Shown: positions 60,281-64,000 of the stretch, one piece after another
Position numbering within the stretch: position 1 is the stretch's first letter
How the letters are laid out: every line of letters starts with the position of its first letter
Assembly: GCF_003612015.1 (NCBI RefSeq)
Contig: NZ_RARB01000001.1
Span: 124,001 to 188,000, forward strand
From: Pantoea piersonii
Lineage (GTDB): Bacteria; Pseudomonadota; Gammaproteobacteria; Enterobacterales; Enterobacteriaceae
Direction: 5' to 3'
DNA length: 64,000 bases
The notes under the pieces: generated by a model
Told to the model about the DNA's origin: nothing
What the model saw: the letters and a program-made list of their open reading frames with translations, nothing else
The model's database searches: none
Program-made: the position numbers and the translations under genes

Positions 60281-61255
60281 TTATTCGAATCCCACCACCG
60301 GATGAGGCTGATAGACCGTCTCCAGCTCGGCAATCTCCTCCGCGCTCAGCGTGACCTCAACTGCTTTCACAAGATCCGCTAACTGCTCGGTGCGCGATGC
60401 CCCGATAATCGGCGCGGTGACGGCGGGCTTATGCAGCAGCCAGGCGAGCGCGACCTGCGCGCGGCTGACGCCTTTCTGCGCGGCAATCGCCTCTACGCGC
60501 TGTGCGATAGCCGCATCGTTCTCTTCCGTGGCGCTGTAGAGGGTTTTGCCGAACTCATCCGATACCGAACGCGTTGTGGTCTCTCCCCAGGGACGCGTCA
60601 GCCTGCCGCGCGCCAGCGGGCTCCAGGGCAACACGGCGATATTCTCCGCCAGACAGAGCGGATGCATCTCGCGCTCCTCTTCGCGCTGAATCAGGTTGTA
60701 CTGATCCTGCATGCTGACGAACTGCGCCCAGCCATGCTGGCGCTGCGTGTACACCGCTTTAGCGAACTGCCAGGCGTACATAGAAGAGGCGCCGATATAA
60801 CGCGCTTTGCCCGCTTTCACCACGTCGCTCAGCGCTTCCAGCGTCTCTTCCAGCGGCGTTTCATAATCCCAGCGGTGAATTTGCAGCAGGTCGACATACT
60901 CCATATCCAGGCGCTGCAAACTGTCGTCGATCGACTGCATAATATTTTTGCGCGACAGACCCTGCGACAGATTGCTGAGCGGGAAGTAAACCTTGGTGGC
61001 GACCACAATATCCTCGCGCCGCGCGAACGCTTTCAGCGCGCGGCCGACAATCTCTTCACTGCTGCCATCGGAATAGCTGTTCGCGGTATCGAAAAAGTTG
61101 ATGCCCGCTTCCAGCGCCTGGCGGATCAGCGGACGGCTGCTCTCTTCCGGCAGCGTCCAGGCGTGACGACCGCGATCCGGTTCGCCAAACGTCATACAGC
61201 CGAGACAGAGGCGGGAAACCTGAAGGTCGGTGTTGCCTAACTGCGTGGTTTTCAT
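60281..61255 (-). CDS. yajO: aldo/keto reductase YajO
   Basis: 324 aa (E. coli 324). AKR catalytic residues: Asp and Tyr in FDTANSYSDG, Lys in VVATKVYF, His in LLQIHRWD. The end is EIAELETVYQPHPVVGFE. In E. coli YajO has been proposed as an alternative source of deoxyxylulose phosphate, fitting its place after dxs. Its SD AGGAG is inside one arm of a 12-bp inverted repeat. Confidence 0.94.
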   Translation of the reverse strand: MKTTQLGNTDLQVSRLCLGCMTFGEPDRGRHAWTLPEESSRPLIRQALEAGINFFDTANSYSDGSSEEIVGRALKAFARREDIVVATKVYFPLSNLSQGLSRKNIMQSIDDSLQRLDMEYVDLLQIHRWDYETPLEETLEALSDVVKAGKARYIGASSMYAWQFAKAVYTQRQHGWAQFVSMQDQYNLIQREEEREMHPLCLAENIAVLPWSPLARGRLTRPWGETTTRSVSDEFGKTLYSATEENDAAIAQRVEAIAAQKGVSRAQVALAWLLHKPAVTAPIIGASRTEQLADLVKAVEVTLSAEEIAELETVYQPHPVVGFE

Positions 61256-61260
61256 GAAGA

Positions 61261-61301
61261 CTCCTGCTATGCATTAAACAATCAGCTAAGCATAGCAGGA
61301 G
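61261..61301 (-). promoter_or_regulatory. hairpin sequestering the yajO ribosome-binding site
   Basis: A perfect 12-bp inverted repeat (CTCCTGCTATGC at 61261-61272, complement at 61290-61301) with a 17-nt loop lies between dxs and yajO. On the yajO mRNA the AGGAG five bases before the ATG lies in the 3' arm, paired with CTCCT, so folding should block initiation. Confidence 0.6.
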
Positions 61302-61317
61302 AGGAGGGCAGGGGATT

Positions 61318-63183
61318 TTACTGAGCGAGCCAGTCGCGAATTTGCTGCTGAATGCCTTGCGCGTCCAGCTGGTAATCGCGACGTACTTCATCCTGCGTGC
61401 CCTGCGGGATAAATTCGTCCGGCAGACCCAGGTTGAGCACCGACACGCGCAGGCGCTTCGCCATCACGGTCTCATTGACGCCGCTGCCCGCGCCGCCTTT
61501 GATCGCGCCTTCTTCCAGCGTGACCAGCGACTCATGGCTCTGCGCCAGCTCGGCGATCAGCGCCTCATCCAGCGGCTTAACGAAGCGCATATCTACCAGC
61601 GTGGCGTTGAGCGCGTCCGCCGCTTCCGCCGCCGCAGGCAGCAGGGTGCCGAAGTTGAGGATCGCCACCTTTTCGCCCTTGCGCTTCACCACGCCTTTGC
61701 CGAGCGGCAGGCTCTGCAGCGGCGTCAGCTCGACGCCGACCGCGTTGCCGCGCGGATAGCGCACCGCGCTCGGCCCGTCCTGATAGTGATAGCCGGTATA
61801 GAGCATCTGACGGCATTCGTTCTCGTCGCTCGGCGTCATAATCACCATCTCCGGCACGCAGCGCAGAAACGCGAGGTCGAATGCGCCCTGGTGCGTCTGG
61901 CCGTCGGCGCCGACGATGCCGCCGCGATCGATGGCGAACAGCACCGGCAGCTTCTGGATCGCCACGTCGTGGATCACCTGATCGTAGGCGCGCTGCAGGA
62001 AAGTCGAGTAGATCGCCACAATCGGCTTATAGCCGCCGATCGCCATACCGGCAGCGAACGTAACCGCGTGCTGTTCGGCAATCGCCACGTCGAAGTACTG
62101 GGACGGATAGCGTCGTGAAAACTCCACCATGCCGGAGCCTTCGCGCATCGCGGGCGTGACCGCCATTAGCTTCGGATCGTCCTGCGCCATTTCGCACAGC
62201 CAGTTACCGAAAATTTTAGAATAGCTGGGCAGACCCCCGGCGCTTTTAGGCAGCGCGCCGCTGGCGGGATCGAACTTCGGCACTGCGTGCCAGGCAATGG
62301 GATCTTCTTCTGCCGGCGCGTAGCCTTTGCCCTTTTTGGTCATAATATGCAGGAACTGCGGCCCTTTCAGGCTGCGCATGTTCTTCAGCGTGGTGACCAG
62401 CGTCAGGACGTCGTGACCGTCGACCGGGCCGATATAGTTAAAGCCCAGCTCTTCAAACAGCGTGCCTGGCACCACCATGCCTTTCAGGTGCTCTTCGGTG
62501 CGCTTCACCAGCTCTTTGATCGGCGGCAGTCCGCCCAGTACGCGTTTACCGCCTTCGCGCAGGCGCGAGTAGGTTTTGCCGGAGAGGATCTGCGCCAGAC
62601 GGTTGTTCAGCGCGCCGACATTCTCAGAGATCGACATCTCGTTGTCGTTAAGGATCACCAGCATATCGGGCTTAATATCGCCCGCGTGGTTCATCGCCTC
62701 AAACGCCATACCGGCGGTGATTGCCCCGTCGCCGATGATACAGGCGGTGCGGCGACCCAGGCCTTCGCGCTCCGCCGCCGCCGCCATGCCCAGCCCGGCG
62801 CTGATCGAAGTCGAAGAGTGCCCGACGCTCAGCACGTCATATTCGCTCTCGCCGCGCCACGGGAAAGGGTGCAGGCCGTTTTTCTGGCGAATGGTGCCGA
62901 TGCGATCGCGACGGCCGGTCAGAATTTTATGCGGGTAGGCCTGATGCCCGACGTCCCACACCAGGTGATCGAACGGGGTGTTATAGACGTAATGCAGCGC
63001 GACGGTCAGCTCGACGACGCCCAGACCCGAAGCGAAATGGCCGCTTGAGCGGCTCACGCTGTCCAGCAGGTATTGACGGAGTTCATCGCACAGCGCCGGA
63101 AGCGTCTCTTTCGGGAGAGAACGCAGCTCCTCAACGGTGCTTGCCTGCGCCAGTGTCGGGTATTTTGCAATATCAAAACTCAT
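61318..63183 (-). CDS. dxs: 1-deoxy-D-xylulose-5-phosphate synthase Dxs
   Basis: 621 aa (E. coli 620). TPP site [36 protein letters not shown], and the transketolase motif [25 protein letters not shown]. It starts the MEP isoprenoid pathway. ATG 63183 ([12 protein letters not shown]) is the family start. It is 19 bp downstream of ispA. Confidence 0.97.
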   Translation of the reverse strand: MSFDIAKYPTLAQASTVEELRSLPKETLPALCDELRQYLLDSVSRSSGHFASGLGVVELTVALHYVYNTPFDHLVWDVGHQAYPHKILTGRRDRIGTIRQKNGLHPFPWRGESEYDVLSVGHSSTSISAGLGMAAAAEREGLGRRTACIIGDGAITAGMAFEAMNHAGDIKPDMLVILNDNEMSISENVGALNNRLAQILSGKTYSRLREGGKRVLGGLPPIKELVKRTEEHLKGMVVPGTLFEELGFNYIGPVDGHDVLTLVTTLKNMRSLKGPQFLHIMTKKGKGYAPAEEDPIAWHAVPKFDPASGALPKSAGGLPSYSKIFGNWLCEMAQDDPKLMAVTPAMREGSGMVEFSRRYPSQYFDVAIAEQHAVTFAAGMAIGGYKPIVAIYSTFLQRAYDQVIHDVAIQKLPVLFAIDRGGIVGADGQTHQGAFDLAFLRCVPEMVIMTPSDENECRQMLYTGYHYQDGPSAVRYPRGNAVGVELTPLQSLPLGKGVVKRKGEKVAILNFGTLLPAAAEAADALNATLVDMRFVKPLDEALIAELAQSHESLVTLEEGAIKGGAGSGVNETVMAKRLRVSVLNLGLPDEFIPQGTQDEVRRDYQLDAQGIQQQIRDWLAQ

Positions 63184-63202
63184 CAGAGACTCATTATGGA
63201 AG

Positions 63203-64000
63203 TTATTTGTCGCGTTCAATTATGAAGCTTGCCAGCGCCTGCAATGCTGTGGTGTCTAACGATTGCGCCGCAAGAATATCCAGCGCGCTCAGCGCTTGCT
63301 GGTGAAGCTCCCTGGCTTTCGCTCGGGCGTTATCAAGCCCCAGCAGCGACGGGTAGGTGCTTTTATCCAGATCCTGATCGGCACCCTGTTTTTTGCCGGT
63401 AACCGCGCTGTCGCCTACCACATCAAGAATATCGTCCTGCACCTGAAACGCGAGGCCGATCGCGTCAGCGTAGCGATCCAGCGCGGGCAGCGCGTCGCGT
63501 CCGCGTTCGCCTGCCGCGAGCGCGCCAAGGCGCACGGCGGCGCGGATCAGCGCGCCGGTTTTATGGCGATGGATCTGCTCCAGCTGTTCCAGCCCGACGC
63601 GCTGGCCTTCCGCCGCTAAATCGAGCGCCTGGCCGCCGCACATGCCCGCTACGCCGCTGGCGCGCGCCAGTTCGGCAATCATTGCGATGCGGCTTGCGTC
63701 GCTGACGCCCGGCATCGGCTCTTCGGCCAGAATAGAGAACGCCAGGGTTTGCAGCGCATCGCCTGCGAGTATCGCCGTATCTTCGCCATACTTAATATGG
63801 CAGGTCGGCTGGCCGCGGCGTAACGCGTCATCATCCATCGCTGGCAGGTCGTCATGGATCAGGGAGTAGGCGTGAATGCATTCCACGGCGGCGGCAGGCG
63901 CATCGAGGCTCGCCGGGTCCGCGTTAAACATTTCGCCGGTGGCGTAGACCAGAAAAGGACGCAGGCGTTTACCGCCCAATAATGCCCCATAACGCATGGC
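63203..64000 (-). CDS. ispA: farnesyl diphosphate synthase IspA, N terminus outside window
   Basis: About 265 residues are present; the usual protein is 299, so about 35 N-terminal residues lie beyond the right edge. The first aspartate-rich motif [12 protein letters not shown] and second [13 protein letters not shown] bind the Mg-diphosphate; [14 protein letters not shown] is the IPP-binding stretch. It is in the ispA-dxs-yajO order; xseB should follow outside. Confidence 0.96.
   Translation of the reverse strand, partial: AMRYGALLGGKRLRPFLVYATGEMFNADPASLDAPAAAVECIHAYSLIHDDLPAMDDDALRRGQPTCHIKYGEDTAILAGDALQTLAFSILAEEPMPGVSDASRIAMIAELARASGVAGMCGGQALDLAAEGQRVGLEQLEQIHRHKTGALIRAAVRLGALAAGERGRDALPALDRYADAIGLAFQVQDDILDVVGDSAVTGKKQGADQDLDKSTYPSLLGLDNARAKARELHQQALSALDILAAQSLDTTALQALASFIIERDK

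Overview
The window is chromosomal DNA from a GC-rich member of the Enterobacterales, most likely the Erwiniaceae (Pantoea/Mixta-like). The assignment rests on gene order and protein resemblance judged by eye; no database search was possible. From about 17.9 kb to the right end the order follows the E. coli K-12 8.6-9.5 min backbone: iraP, psiF, proC, yaiI, aroL, yaiA, aroM, ppnP, rdgC, mak, sbcCD, phoBR, brnQ, proY, acpH, queA, tgt, yajC, secDF, yajI, nrdR, ribD, ribH, nusB, thiL, pgpA, yajO, dxs, ispA. Several K-12 genes are missing from their expected slots: phoA, dgcC, malZ, tsx and yajD. Other genes sit in or near those slots: lpxO plus a Rieske/FAD reductase, an acyltransferase plus an inositol-monophosphatase-like gene, a PstS-like protein, a MetE-like enzyme and a LysM protein.

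Left region (1-12.6 kb): a motility and signalling patch holds the start of a chemoreceptor gene, cheV and a CHASE4-like/PAS/GGDEF/EAL protein. Each has a recognisable sigma-28 (FliA) promoter, and a fourth weaker one precedes a small AriR-like gene. Mixed in are a BOF-family periplasmic protein, dbpA, an lldR-lldD operon without lldP but with two LldR palindromes 127 bp apart, osmC, yniD, a CPBP protease, an I78-type inhibitor lipoprotein and several very small ORFs.

Middle (12.6-32 kb): an mdtG-like exporter runs into a stand-alone lacZ with a 116-bp convergent overlap. Then come a glycine-rich lipoprotein, iraP and psiF (no phoA between them), lpxO, a Rieske/FAD reductase, proC, a DUF421 pair, yaiI, a poly-Gln DUF2076 protein, aroL and yaiA. 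Between yaiA and ppnP lies a four-gene block: an IclR regulator, an OPT-family transporter, a DUF1177 protein and an AroM that carries both cysteines expected of the Asp/Glu-racemase fold. This is the best candidate in the window for an undescribed pathway.

Right (32-64 kb): a lipoprotein made of a lone TolA-III-like domain ends the sbcDC operon. Next come phoBR with a clear Pho box, a PstS-like protein, a MetE-like methyltransferase behind three tandem MetJ boxes, transporters brnQ and proY, an acyltransferase with a C-terminal SGNH-like domain, and then the conserved housekeeping run: queA-tgt-yajC-secDF, kbp-yajI, nrdR-ribD-ribH-nusB, thiL-pgpA, and ispA-dxs-yajO. The chemoreceptor gene at the left edge and ispA at the right edge are cut by the window. 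No tRNA, rRNA, CRISPR array, insertion sequence or prophage was recognised.
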